The notes below the pieces were generated by a model. The model was not told where the DNA came from. It did no database searches and saw only the letters and a program-made list of their open reading frames with translations. A program made the position numbers and the translations under genes. 50,676 nt of DNA from Planctomycetes bacterium HGW-Planctomycetes-1 (GTDB lineage: Bacteria; Planctomycetota; Phycisphaerae; Sedimentisphaerales; UBA12454). Shown here one piece after another: positions 42,794 through 50,207 of the stretch. Every line of letters starts with the position of its first letter. Positions within the stretch are counted from its first letter, which is position 1. The DNA is taken from contig PGYD01000004.1 in the NCBI GenBank assembly GCA_002839495.1, positions 1 to 50,676 on the forward strand, in the 5' to 3' direction.

Positions 42794-43114
42794 CTACAAA
42801 GGCATACTCATAGTTTGCTTATAGGCCTCAATCAGCTTGTTCCGGACGCCTACAAGAAGTTTAAAGCTCATATCGGCCTTGGCCGCTGCCGAGACCACCG
42901 AGGTAAGGTCCTCATTTTTTCCGGACAGCAAATCCTGTATGGATACATCCGCTGTCTGTTGAAGGCCGTCAACTTTGGATATCTGCTGGCCAACAGCCTT
43001 AACCGCATCGGCAAAGCCGGAACCGGCGCCGGCAGTCTTGCCGTTATTGGCTCCGGCAGAGCCGGAATTTCCGACAGGCATCACCGAGCTTACATTAGCA
43101 TTTAAATTAATCAT
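42794..43114 (-). CDS. fliE: Hook-basal body adaptor FliE
   Basis: The 106-residue protein connects MS ring and rod. The C-terminal signature S-F-K-L-L-V-G-V-R-N-K-L-I-E-A-Y is typical. The N-terminal third is rich in glycine, asparagine and alanine and probably flexible. It lies 11 bases behind flgC. Confidence 0.92.
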   Translation of the reverse strand: MINLNANVSSVMPVGNSGSAGANNGKTAGAGSGFADAVKAVGQQISKVDGLQQTADVSIQDLLSGKNEDLTSVVSAAAKADMSFKLLVGVRNKLIEAYKQTMSMPL

Positions 43115-43125
43115 TTTGATTTACC

Positions 43126-43530
43126 TCACTTTAACAATTCGAGCGTCGTCTCAACCATTTCCTGATAACGCTTAAGAACCGCTGTATTGGCCTGATATGT
43201 CCGTGCCGCGATGTTTAAATTCATCATTTCGCTCGGCACATTAACATTCGGCATAGTTACGTATCCCTGCGAATCGGCATCCGGATGGCCGGGCTTAAAA
43301 ATCTTCGGAAATGCGCTCATATCCGATGTAATTTCCTCCAGATTTACGCCGCCCAGGCCGTCACTTTCCGCTTTCAATATGGCTTCGAGCCTGCGATAAG
43401 GCTGGCCGCTGCCGTCATCTGTAGATTGGGCATTGGCGACATTCGATGAAATTACCTCCATATTTTTGCTTTGCGCACGCAGACCGGAAATGGCGATATC
43501 TATCGGCCCGAAACTCGTGTCTATTCCCAT
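43126..43530 (-). CDS. flgC: Proximal rod protein FlgC
   Basis: The 134-residue rod protein has the rod signature (I-A-I-S-G-L-R-A-Q-S-K-N-M-E-V-I-S-S-N-V-A-N-A) and a C-terminal N-I-A-A-R-T-Y-Q-A-N-T-A-V-L-K. I chose the ATG at 43530 because the A/G-rich GAAAGG site lies 9 bases ahead; an ATG at 43548 is in frame but would place that site inside the gene. Confidence 0.92.
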   Translation of the reverse strand: MGIDTSFGPIDIAISGLRAQSKNMEVISSNVANAQSTDDGSGQPYRRLEAILKAESDGLGGVNLEEITSDMSAFPKIFKPGHPDADSQGYVTMPNVNVPSEMMNLNIAARTYQANTAVLKRYQEMVETTLELLK

Positions 43531-43567
43531 TTTCATTTTCCTTTCCATAAAACCTTATGGCCAAGAA

Positions 43568-43930
43568 CTATCTATTCAAATCCATCGCCATATCTATTTG
43601 CTGATATTTTTTCTGAAGAAGCCGGACATACGCCTTATGGCGAAGACTGTTTTTAACCATTTCGCCGACTTCTATTTCGAGGCTTACATCGTTGCCGTCC
43701 GATTTCACCGGCGTATTTTTCGGCTGGTAAATCTCGGCCTCGATATCGCTTAACTCAACTGCTCCCGATGAATCCAGAGCCTTGGCAAGCAAATCCTGAA
43801 ATTTGACATCCGCCCTGCGGTATCCGGGAGTCTGGAGATTGGCGACATTATTGGCAATCGTCTTTTGACGAAGGCTTTCCGCTTTAACGGCGGCCCCAAT
43901 TACATCGATGATATCGTTTATTTTAGACAT
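43568..43930 (-). CDS. flgB: Proximal rod protein FlgB
   Basis: The 120-residue protein is the first gene of the large rod-motor operon. It has the rod motif (K-T-I-A-N-N-V-A-N-L-Q-T-P-G-Y-R-R) and a C-terminal helix ending Y-V-R-L-L-Q-K-K-Y. Length is near normal. The sigma-54 promoter at 43979-43994 lies 49 bases upstream of its ATG. Confidence 0.94.
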   Translation of the reverse strand: MSKINDIIDVIGAAVKAESLRQKTIANNVANLQTPGYRRADVKFQDLLAKALDSSGAVELSDIEAEIYQPKNTPVKSDGNDVSLEIEVGEMVKNSLRHKAYVRLLQKKYQQIDMAMDLNR

Positions 43931-43978
43931 CGATAAACTCCAAATTCATTGACAAAATCTATGCCTGAAGCAACAAAA

Positions 43979-43994
43979 AGCAATAATCGTGCCA
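43979..43994 (-). promoter_or_regulatory. Sigma-54 promoter of the flgB-motB operon
   Basis: On the minus strand the sequence is TGGCACGATTATTGCT. It matches the TGGCACG-N4-TTGCT consensus at every fixed position. The predicted start is 43968, with a 38-base leader before flgB. Confidence 0.9.
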
Positions 43995-44030
43995 AACCCA
44001 ACAAAGTTTGACATTTTCAATCTATTACCC

Positions 44031-44131
44031 CATTTTTTACACCAAAAACCGCCTTTTCAGCAAACAGAGCCTTACGCAAGCCGAACCTGTGATGTCAGAA
44101 TCCTGTACACCTGCAATACATTTTTTACACC
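44031..44131 (+). repeat. 13-base direct repeat CATTTTTTACACC
   Basis: Two exact copies lie at 44031-44043 and 44119-44131, 88 bases apart, in the flgB/fliK control region. The first ends at the candidate activator site. They may be part of a regulator-binding array or chance in AT-rich DNA. Confidence 0.5.
44044..44059 (-). promoter_or_regulatory. Candidate activator-binding site at about -83
   Basis: AAAAACCGCCTTTTCA lies about 83 bases upstream of the predicted flgB start. It resembles the sites at -82 of the TPR operon and -62 of fliO. The role is inferred from similarity and position. Confidence 0.4.
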
Positions 44132-44314
44132 TATTTCGAAAGGCGATAAAGCCGCCGCGGACAGGCAAAACCGGAAATTCTTTCCTGCCTTGCGGAACAT
44201 CTGTCCGTAAATTAAAGCCGCTCATAAAATACCGCCGTTCAGCAGCCAATATTTTTTATTTGTAAAGCATTGCCAAAGAACGAGTTATATTTTTGTATAG
44301 CTGCTTTTCAATCG

Positions 44315-44330
44315 TGGCACAATACTTGCT
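44315..44330 (+). promoter_or_regulatory. Sigma-54 promoter of fliK
   Basis: TGGCACAATACTTGCT matches the TGGCAC-N5-TTGCT consensus at all fixed positions. The predicted start is 44341, only 4 bases before the ATG of fliK, so the transcript would be nearly leaderless. Confidence 0.85.
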
Positions 44331-44344
44331 AAAATAATTGGAGT

Positions 44345-45892
44345 ATGGATATATCTCTGTCACAAACTATATTTGCGGCTAACGTTGGCACGGCATCCAA
44401 TCCGTTGAATCTCGCCTCAGCCGCCCAGACACAAAACTCTGCCGAGATAGCCGCAAACGCCAATACCGGCGAAACGGGAACGACCGATAATATCCCGTTT
44501 ATTGTCCAAAATAAGCCCGCTGATTTGCTGGAAAACTTTAGCAGCACCCTTGCAAAAAAAATGACGGTCAAGCTGTCCTCGGATGACCAAGCCGATGAGA
44601 ATACTCAGGAGCAAAATCAAACGCTTGCCGAAATCGTCATACCTCAGGAATTGTTTGCTCTGCCGGTTGTGCCGGATTTCGCTCCCGATATAGAAGCTAA
44701 CAAACCGCTGCCGCAAATAGCAGAAAACCAAATTCCAAACAATTTTGTTCAGCCGACTGCCGACGTTGAAGTTATTCCGTCTCCCGTCATTCAGATTGCC
44801 GAACCTGTCCAATTAGCCGCAGAGCAAAAACAAATCAAATTTGAAATAATGATGCCCGATATTCCTGCCGATGAAAAACCGGCACCAACAAATAATCCGG
44901 CTTCTATTCCTTTAAACACCGCTGAACCCGCCCCATTGACCGAGGCCTCAACACCGGTTTTCAACCAACAAAACAACAGCGAAGCATCGCCGCAAACACC
45001 AACCGGCGGCAGCAAACCGGAAATTGCCGCTGAAAAATCCGATGCAATTGATACCCCAAAGACAAAAACGCCGAACATCCAAATTACCGATACTGAAGAC
45101 AAAAATCAGCAAAACACCGCACAGATAACGGAAAAACCGGCTGCTGATAAAGCCGATATTGACACCAGAGCTCCTCGAGTTAAAGCAGAATCTTTTGACC
45201 CGCTTGAAAACAACAAATTTCACATCGAGACTATCTCTGTCAAAACTGTCGAACAGAAAATCAGCCAACCTTCGACGCAATCGGACAATGGAGAGGACGA
45301 AATCAATGACGATTTACAGCCTGCCCAAACGGCTAACGAGCCGCTTGCGGGCAATAATGTTCAATCTGTCGTTTCTGAACAATCGCCGGATGCGGCTGTA
45401 TCCGTCAAGGCCGCCGGCAATGACAAAACTGCCGTCAGTATTCGCAATCAAATTCAGGAATCTATTTACACCTCTTTCCGTTCGGACAGCAGGGAAATCG
45501 TTGTTCGGCTCAATCCGCCGGAACTCGGCAAAGTCGCGATAAAGTTTTCCGAGCAGAACAACGCAATTACAGGTTTGCTGCAGGTTGACAATCTCCAGAC
45601 AAAAAACAGCATACAGCAGTCGCTGCCGGAAATAATCCAAAATCTCAACGACGGCGGCGTCCTCATAAAAAAGATTGAAGTTGTATTAACCAGCCAACAG
45701 GAGCAATATATGCCGAAAGAGCATTCAGCAGCAGGACAGCAAAACTGGGCAGGCAACCAAAGCGAGTCGAATTACGAATCACAGAGAAATAACGGCTTTT
45801 ATGGAGAGTCTTTCAGGTATGCCGAAAGCAGCGCCGACCTTATGGAAACACAGGGACTGCTTACGGATAATTACATAAATGTATTGGTATAA
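44345..45892 (+). CDS. fliK: Hook-length control protein FliK
   Basis: The 515-residue protein measures hook length and triggers the FlhB switch. The first 370 residues are low-complexity, rich in P, N, Q, A and acidic residues, as expected for the ruler part. The conserved C-terminal switch domain (about 375-450) contains E-I-V-V-R-L-N-P-P-E-L-G-K-V and L-P-E-I-I-Q-N-L. The only reasonable start is ATG 44345; the next Met is about residue 73. GGAG lies 1 base before the ATG, too close to act as a normal ribosome site. Confidence 0.88.
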   Translation: MDISLSQTIFAANVGTASNPLNLASAAQTQNSAEIAANANTGETGTTDNIPFIVQNKPADLLENFSSTLAKKMTVKLSSDDQADENTQEQNQTLAEIVIPQELFALPVVPDFAPDIEANKPLPQIAENQIPNNFVQPTADVEVIPSPVIQIAEPVQLAAEQKQIKFEIMMPDIPADEKPAPTNNPASIPLNTAEPAPLTEASTPVFNQQNNSEASPQTPTGGSKPEIAAEKSDAIDTPKTKTPNIQITDTEDKNQQNTAQITEKPAADKADIDTRAPRVKAESFDPLENNKFHIETISVKTVEQKISQPSTQSDNGEDEINDDLQPAQTANEPLAGNNVQSVVSEQSPDAAVSVKAAGNDKTAVSIRNQIQESIYTSFRSDSREIVVRLNPPELGKVAIKFSEQNNAITGLLQVDNLQTKNSIQQSLPEIIQNLNDGGVLIKKIEVVLTSQQEQYMPKEHSAAGQQNWAGNQSESNYESQRNNGFYGESFRYAESSADLMETQGLLTDNYINVLV

Positions 45893-45899
45893 TCTTTCG

Positions 45900-47759
45900 C
45901 TATAATGAGCCGAGCTCTTGAGCGACTTTTGAAATTACCGGCCCCCATTTTTCCCTGTCTTTTTGGCGAAACAGACGCATCGAAGGATACCAACAGGTTT
46001 TCTCACCTTGCAGTCCCCATCGCCAGTCCGGCGCCGTCGGCAATAATGTCCAAACTTTAACTCCGAGCGCTCCGGCAAAGTGTACCGTCGAATTATCGAC
46101 CGAAATAACCAAATCCATCGCCGCCGCCTGGGCGGCAAAACTTTCGATGTCCGTTAAAGGATTAACTTTGTCGTCCTTTATAATCTCCACACAGAATTTC
46201 TCACGAGCCGTCTGTAATTGCCTCGAACATTCGCCATATTGAAGACTTACAAAACGCACACCGCTGACTTTAAAAATCGGTTCCCATAGCTCTAAATCTA
46301 TCGACCTTTTGGGGCCTTCCTGACTGTTGCCGCTTTTCCAACTTATTCCAACCAGCAATTCATCTTTGCCGTTTTTATACCGCTGCCGCAATTGATTTCG
46401 CAGGTTTTCATCGGGCAAAAGATATGGTTTTATATCCATAGGCCAGCCCAATACCTGCGGAATCGAACACATCGGAATCTGATGGGTAATAGCCTTATCT
46501 TTAAGAACATCTGCCGGCGGGTCGCTGCGCCCGACAACCGTAATTTTGGAAAAACTCCTCTGCAAAAGCGGAACAAGACGCCTGTCGCATTCGACAACAA
46601 CGTCAATCCCTTTAGCGATTATAGGCTGAATAAGCCCTGCAAACTGCACCTCATCGCCAATTCCCTGTTCTGCCCAAATTAACAATTTTACCACGCCCCC
46701 GCTCTTGCTTTCGCCTGCTGCCTCATCTTGCGATGAGAATCGCAGAGGCACGCAAGAAAGCGCGGGGGCAGAGCCATCCCAGCGTTTTTGGGTAAAAGGT
46801 CTGATTGGAGTGGAAAAACCGCTATTTTTCCATCGCCATTCGTATTCTTTCCAGCCTTGCTCGAATCGGCCGGTGAGCAATAAAATAAGTGCTCGATTGA
46901 AATGCGGCTCGGCTTGCCGGGGGTCGATGGCAATTGCCTTTTCAAAGGCCGCGACAGCTTCATCAAATCTGCCAAGTTCCATCAACGCCGTACCAAGATT
47001 ATTATAAGCCCCTATATAATCAGAAGATATGGTTATCGCTTTACGGCTGGCGGCGATTGCCTCTTCAAAACGGCCTTGTCTGTTGAAAAAAACTCCGAGA
47101 TTATTGTGAAATTCAGCGCAATGCGGCGATAAATCGACTGCTTTTTGCAGATTTTTGCCCGCCTGTTCAAATTTCCCCTCGGCGATAAGTGTCATACCGA
47201 GATTGCTTAACGCTTCGGCGTATTGAGGGTCGATATCTATCGCTTTGGCGTAAGTTGCCTCCGCTTCGGTTAATTTTCCCTGTTTTTTCCGTATCAGGCC
47301 GAGGTTATTGTATGCCTGTTTGAAATCGCTTTGCAGATGTATCGCCTCCGTACAGGCATCAGCGGCCTCATTCAACCGGCCGAGCTTCATTAACGCAACG
47401 CCGAGATTGTTATAAGCCTTTGCAAAATCAGGCTTAAGCTCTATTGCCTTTTGAAATTCCGAGATAGCCTCATCGTTTTTTTTCATCTGGTAGAGTATCA
47501 TTCCGAGGTTGTTATGAAGCTGAAAATGCCCCGGTTTTTGCTCAATGGCCTTGCCGAGCATTTCCGCCGCTTCAGCATTTTGTCCCTGTCCGCTGAAAAT
47601 CATACCGAGCAATTGCAAGGCATCGACCTGATTGGGGGCTTTTCGGAGAACCTGCCGGCAAAGTTCCTGAGCCTTTGAAATATCCGCGTTTTTATAGCTC
47701 AAAAAGGCGAGGTCAAGGGCCTTGGCAATATCGCTGTCTATACCATCCTTAGGCGGCAA
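45900..47759 (-). CDS. TPR-glycosyltransferase fusion, possible flagellin glycosyltransferase
   Basis: The 619-residue protein has about eight strong TPRs (residues 10-290), many with the consensus Y-N-N-L-G-x-A-L-x-x-L-G-R-x-x-E-A, then a GT-B-like region (about 350-615) with A-E-Q-G-I-G-D-E-V-Q-F and A-A-M-D-L-V-I-S-V-D-N-S-T-V-H-F-A-G-A-L-G, a pattern close to glycosyltransferase family 9 and 41. FlmG of Caulobacter has a similar TPR-GT layout and modifies flagellin. The divergent fliC gene supports this role here, but the substrate is unknown. It starts at TTG 47759 with GGAG 7 bases ahead. Confidence 0.75.
   Translation of the reverse strand: MPPKDGIDSDIAKALDLAFLSYKNADISKAQELCRQVLRKAPNQVDALQLLGMIFSGQGQNAEAAEMLGKAIEQKPGHFQLHNNLGMILYQMKKNDEAISEFQKAIELKPDFAKAYNNLGVALMKLGRLNEAADACTEAIHLQSDFKQAYNNLGLIRKKQGKLTEAEATYAKAIDIDPQYAEALSNLGMTLIAEGKFEQAGKNLQKAVDLSPHCAEFHNNLGVFFNRQGRFEEAIAASRKAITISSDYIGAYNNLGTALMELGRFDEAVAAFEKAIAIDPRQAEPHFNRALILLLTGRFEQGWKEYEWRWKNSGFSTPIRPFTQKRWDGSAPALSCVPLRFSSQDEAAGESKSGGVVKLLIWAEQGIGDEVQFAGLIQPIIAKGIDVVVECDRRLVPLLQRSFSKITVVGRSDPPADVLKDKAITHQIPMCSIPQVLGWPMDIKPYLLPDENLRNQLRQRYKNGKDELLVGISWKSGNSQEGPKRSIDLELWEPIFKVSGVRFVSLQYGECSRQLQTAREKFCVEIIKDDKVNPLTDIESFAAQAAAMDLVISVDNSTVHFAGALGVKVWTLLPTAPDWRWGLQGEKTCWYPSMRLFRQKDREKWGPVISKVAQELGSL
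46814..46829. repeat. Intragenic copy of the 16-base fliO upstream motif
   Basis: AAAAACCGCTATTTTT here is identical to the site at 34781-34796. It lies inside the TPR-glycosyltransferase gene, where it encodes part of the link between TPR and GT regions. A coincidence is possible in a window of this size. Confidence 0.5.
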
Positions 47760-48090
47760 TGCAAATCTCCGTTTTCAAGTTGTTTGCCGCATTGTATAAA
47801 CCTCTTGAACGCCTTTCAAAGTTTAATTTTCAAAAAACCGGCCAATAAAGGGTGATTTTTCAGGATACAGCATATCCGAAATTTTAAATTTTTTGACTTT
47901 TTGAAAATTTTTCCGTCGTTACCGCCTCTCGGCAGGCCGTTATCAGTATGGCTGGGGGCGATATTAAAAGACCTCAAAATTTCTCATCGAATTTTTTGCC
48001 GGATGCAGCCGCAAATATGCGTTTATCAGTATTGATAAAGGGGATTTTGCAGGCAAATTTTTACATTGTTTCTTCAGACATAAAAGCCTC

Positions 48091-48117
48091 TTAAGTTTTT
48101 TTAATCCGAATCGAAAA
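48091..48117 (+). promoter_or_regulatory. Sigma-28-like promoter of fliC
   Basis: TTAAGTTT (7 of 8 against TAAAGTTT) is followed after exactly 11 bases by ATCGAAAA (5 of 8 against GCCGATAA). The -10 resembles the flgM one (TGCGAAAA). The predicted start is near 48124, giving a leader of about 105 bases. Confidence 0.6.
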
Positions 48118-48145
48118 TGCAGATTGAAAGGGAATTTTCACCTCG

Positions 48146-48162
48146 ATGCGCTCGTCGCGCAT
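48146..48162 (+). other. Hairpin in the fliC leader
   Basis: ATGCGC-TCGTC-GCGCAT forms a perfect 6-base stem with a 5-base loop, about 22 bases from the predicted 5' end of the fliC transcript. It has no T-run and so is not a terminator. It may stabilise the mRNA. Confidence 0.45.
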
Positions 48163-48228
48163 TAAGGCGAAAACAAAAGTATGAAGGAATTGAAAAAGTG
48201 AACGTTTATTTTTTAAGGAGTCAAAACT

Positions 48229-49053
48229 ATGTTAGCGATTAAGAACAACATCATGGCAGGTAATGCTGCCAGACACTTAGGCACAGCTTATGACAGCTTG
48301 GCCAGGAGTGTCGAAAGGCTTGCATCTGGCCTCCGTATTAACAGTGCGAAGGACGATGCGGCAGGTATGGCTGTTCGAGAGTTAATTCGAGCAGACATTG
48401 CAGTTTTGCAACAGGGTGCACGTAATGGCCAGGACGCCATTAGTATGCTGCAAACAATGGAAGGTGCGATGGGTGTTATCGATGAGAACCTTATCAGAAT
48501 GAAGGAACTGGCAGAACAGGCTGCAACGGGTTCATATTCATCCGGTCAGCGCGATATTATGCAGGCTGAGTTTGCGGAAATGGCCGACGAAATCGACCGT
48601 ATCGCAAAATCTACCTCGTTTAATGGTATAACTCTGCTGGACGATATCACAGGAACTGCCACAGTTACTATTCACGTAGGCACAACCACAACGATTGTAA
48701 TTAACAAGGTCAATATGACTAAAGACGTAACCGGTCTCAATCTCGCGGCCACCACTATCGGCGGTGACGGAACCGGCGCTGCTGCTGCCCTGGACACGGC
48801 AACGGCGGCCATTAACCTGAAAGACACCGCACGTGCATCATTCGGTTACAAGATGAACCGTCTTGAAAGCACGATATCGATTCTCGATATTCAGGCGGAA
48901 AACCTGATGTCTGCAGAAAGCCGTATATCTGACGTCGATGTTGCGACAGAAATGGCTGCTCTGACAAGAACTCAAGTGCTGGCACAAGCCGGTATCGCTA
49001 TGTTGGCTCAGGCCAATGCGATGCCGCAGATGGCACTTACACTGCTTAGATAA
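48229..49053 (+). CDS. fliC: Flagellin FliC
   Basis: The 274-residue protein is the only flagellin in the window. The N-terminal D0/D1 helices (about residues 1-135) contain L-A-S-G-L-R-I-N-S-A-K-D-D-A-A-G-M-A and the C-terminal helices end A-Q-A-N-A-M-P-Q-M-A-L-T-L-L-R. The middle is only about 60 residues of beta-rich, Thr-rich sequence, so the outer D2/D3 domains are absent. Thr and Ser residues there are possible glycosylation sites. AAGGAG lies ahead of the ATG. A strong stem-loop follows the gene. Confidence 0.97.
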   Translation: MLAIKNNIMAGNAARHLGTAYDSLARSVERLASGLRINSAKDDAAGMAVRELIRADIAVLQQGARNGQDAISMLQTMEGAMGVIDENLIRMKELAEQAATGSYSSGQRDIMQAEFAEMADEIDRIAKSTSFNGITLLDDITGTATVTIHVGTTTTIVINKVNMTKDVTGLNLAATTIGGDGTGAAAALDTATAAINLKDTARASFGYKMNRLESTISILDIQAENLMSAESRISDVDVATEMAALTRTQVLAQAGIAMLAQANAMPQMALTLLR

Positions 49054-49075
49054 TTACCCACAATTGAACGATTCA

Positions 49076-49102
49076 GGGGGACGGCATCAAAAGCCGTCCC
49101 CC
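49076..49102 (+). terminator. Stem-loop behind fliC
   Basis: GGGGGACGGC and GCCGTCCCCC form a perfect 10-base stem with a 7-base loop. The stem is very strong. There is no clear T-run after it, so it may be a partial terminator or mRNA-stabilising structure between fliC and fliS. Confidence 0.7.
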
Positions 49103-49157
49103 ATAATTAAAATTGCAATAATAACGTATCCAAATTAGCAGAACGGAGTGCTAAATT

Positions 49158-49520
49158 ATGAACAAGGGCATCGAAACATATCAGGAAAACACAATAACCA
49201 CACAAGGTCAGGGCCGCATTATTGTTATGCTCTACGAGGGTGCGGTAAAATTCTTAAAACAGGCGATTCCGGAAATGCAGGCGGGCAATCACGAAGCAAA
49301 AAGCAAATACCTGAACAAAGCCGAGGATATAATAAACGAGCTAAGCACCGTTCTGGATATGGAAGCCGGCGGCCAAATCGCCACCAATCTCCGCGCATTA
49401 TACACATTTATGATTCGCCAGCTTCACGAGGCCAATCTAAAAAATGAACCGGCCAAGCTCGAAGAAGTAATCAAGCTGTTAGAGGAACTGAATCAAAGCT
49501 GGAAAGCTATTGCCGGCTAA
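49158..49520 (+). CDS. fliS: Flagellin chaperone FliS
   Basis: The 120-residue helical protein binds flagellin before export. FliS landmarks are Y-Q-E-N-T-I-T-T near the start, I-I-V-M-L-Y-E-G-A-V-K-F-L and K-A-E-D-I-I-N-E-L. CGGAG lies 10 bases ahead of the ATG. It stands directly behind fliC, separated by the stem-loop, so its expression is probably lower than that of flagellin. Confidence 0.95.
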   Translation: MNKGIETYQENTITTQGQGRIIVMLYEGAVKFLKQAIPEMQAGNHEAKSKYLNKAEDIINELSTVLDMEAGGQIATNLRALYTFMIRQLHEANLKNEPAKLEEVIKLLEELNQSWKAIAG

Positions 49521-49861
49521 TTTCGCGTTTCTGCGTTAAAAATGCCAATTCAGGTCGCAGATTACCTATTTAAAAGAGCAAACACCAAAAAATCAGACAA
49601 TTTCCAATAAAAAGCTGAAATCTGCGCTGATAAGTAAAGATTACGCATTTTTAAGTCGAAAATATATATATTGGCAATTACAGACTGAAAAAGACCAATT
49701 TATCGGGCGGCACCTATCCGTCGCCTGCATACGGCGGAAAAAAATGACAATATACTTGCTATAAGAACAGCACTGAACATATAACTCTTGAAATCCATAT
49801 TGAGGTATCTATATTCAGTAAAAACGATATAAAATAATTTAAATCGGAAGTCAGGATTAAA
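49521..49861. other. Boundary between flagellar and ATP synthase genes
   Basis: This 341-base gap is AT-rich and has no recognisable gene. It contains the sigma-70-like promoter at 49788-49815. A sequence TGACAATATACTTGCT (49745-49760) resembles a sigma-54 site but lacks the invariant GG. It marks the end of the flagellar island. Confidence 0.5.
49788..49815 (+). promoter_or_regulatory. Sigma-70-like promoter of the ATP synthase operon
   Basis: TTGAAA is followed after 16 bases by TATATT. The predicted start is about 49822, 40 bases before the ATG at 49862. It fits a housekeeping promoter. Confidence 0.45.
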
Positions 49862-50188
49862 ATGGAACTGATAAAACAAATCAAAGAAGCTGAAAGCAAG
49901 GCTAAACAACTGCTCGAAGACGCCCAGAAACAGGCCGCCCAGACCGAAGAGCAGATAAAAAAAGACCGTATCGTTCGGCTCGAACAGGCAGGCCGTCAGA
50001 GAAAAGAAACTATTGAGCAATCGAGACAGCAGGGCCGAGCAGAAGGTCAGCAGCAGGCTGAAGAACTAATGCAAAACGCAGCTCAGCAGCAGCAAAAAAT
50101 AATTGCCGACGCAGAGCAGCATAAGGATACGGCGGCAAATAAAATCATCGATTTTCTGCACAACAATCTTACAGAGAAAAAACAATAA
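49862..50188 (+). CDS. V/A-type ATP synthase subunit G/H-like stalk protein
   Basis: The 108-residue protein is one long, highly charged, Q/A/E-rich helix (about residues 1-100) of the kind that forms the peripheral stalk of V/A-type ATPases (AhaH/NtpF/subunit G). The start I-K-Q-I-K-E-A-E-S-K-A-K-Q-L-L-E-D-A is typical. The following gene encodes an ATP synthase subunit I-like protein, which supports the call. AGGA lies 6 bases before the ATG. Confidence 0.75.
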   Translation: MELIKQIKEAESKAKQLLEDAQKQAAQTEEQIKKDRIVRLEQAGRQRKETIEQSRQQGRAEGQQQAEELMQNAAQQQQKIIADAEQHKDTAANKIIDFLHNNLTEKKQ

Positions 50189-50207
50189 ATTTTATGCCGG
50201 ATAGACA

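Larger units (their letters stand above)
43931..44344. other. Divergent control region of flgB and fliK operons
   Basis: This 414-base stretch contains two outward-facing sigma-54 promoters (43979-43994 minus, 44315-44330 plus), a candidate activator site (44044-44059), a weaker similar stretch AAAATACCGCCGTTC (44226-44240) and a 13-base direct repeat CATTTTTTACACC at 44031-44043 and 44119-44131. No gene is seen; short frames here have no recognisable content. Confidence 0.6.
47760..48228. other. Intergenic region before fliC
   Basis: This 469-base gap separates the divergent TPR-glycosyltransferase and flagellin genes. It contains the sigma-28-like fliC promoter (48091-48117) and a leader hairpin (48146-48162). 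A GCCAATAA octamer at 47841-47848 resembles a FliA -10, but no -35 at the right distance supports it. I found no sigma-54 promoter and no gene. A six-codon frame at 48181-48201 is too short to call. Confidence 0.5.

Noticed and set aside
47822-47848. GCCAATAA octamer as a sigma-28 promoter for fliC
   Set aside because: The nearest good -35 (CAAAGTTT) is 16 instead of 11 bases away, and the leader would be about 375 bases. The site at 48091-48117 fits better.
48181-48201. Six-codon leader peptide before fliC
   Set aside because: Its ribosome site is poorly placed and such a short frame is expected by chance.
49745-49760. TGACAATATACTTGCT as a sigma-54 promoter before the ATP synthase genes
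   Set aside because: The nearly invariant GG is GA, and a housekeeping promoter is more likely here.
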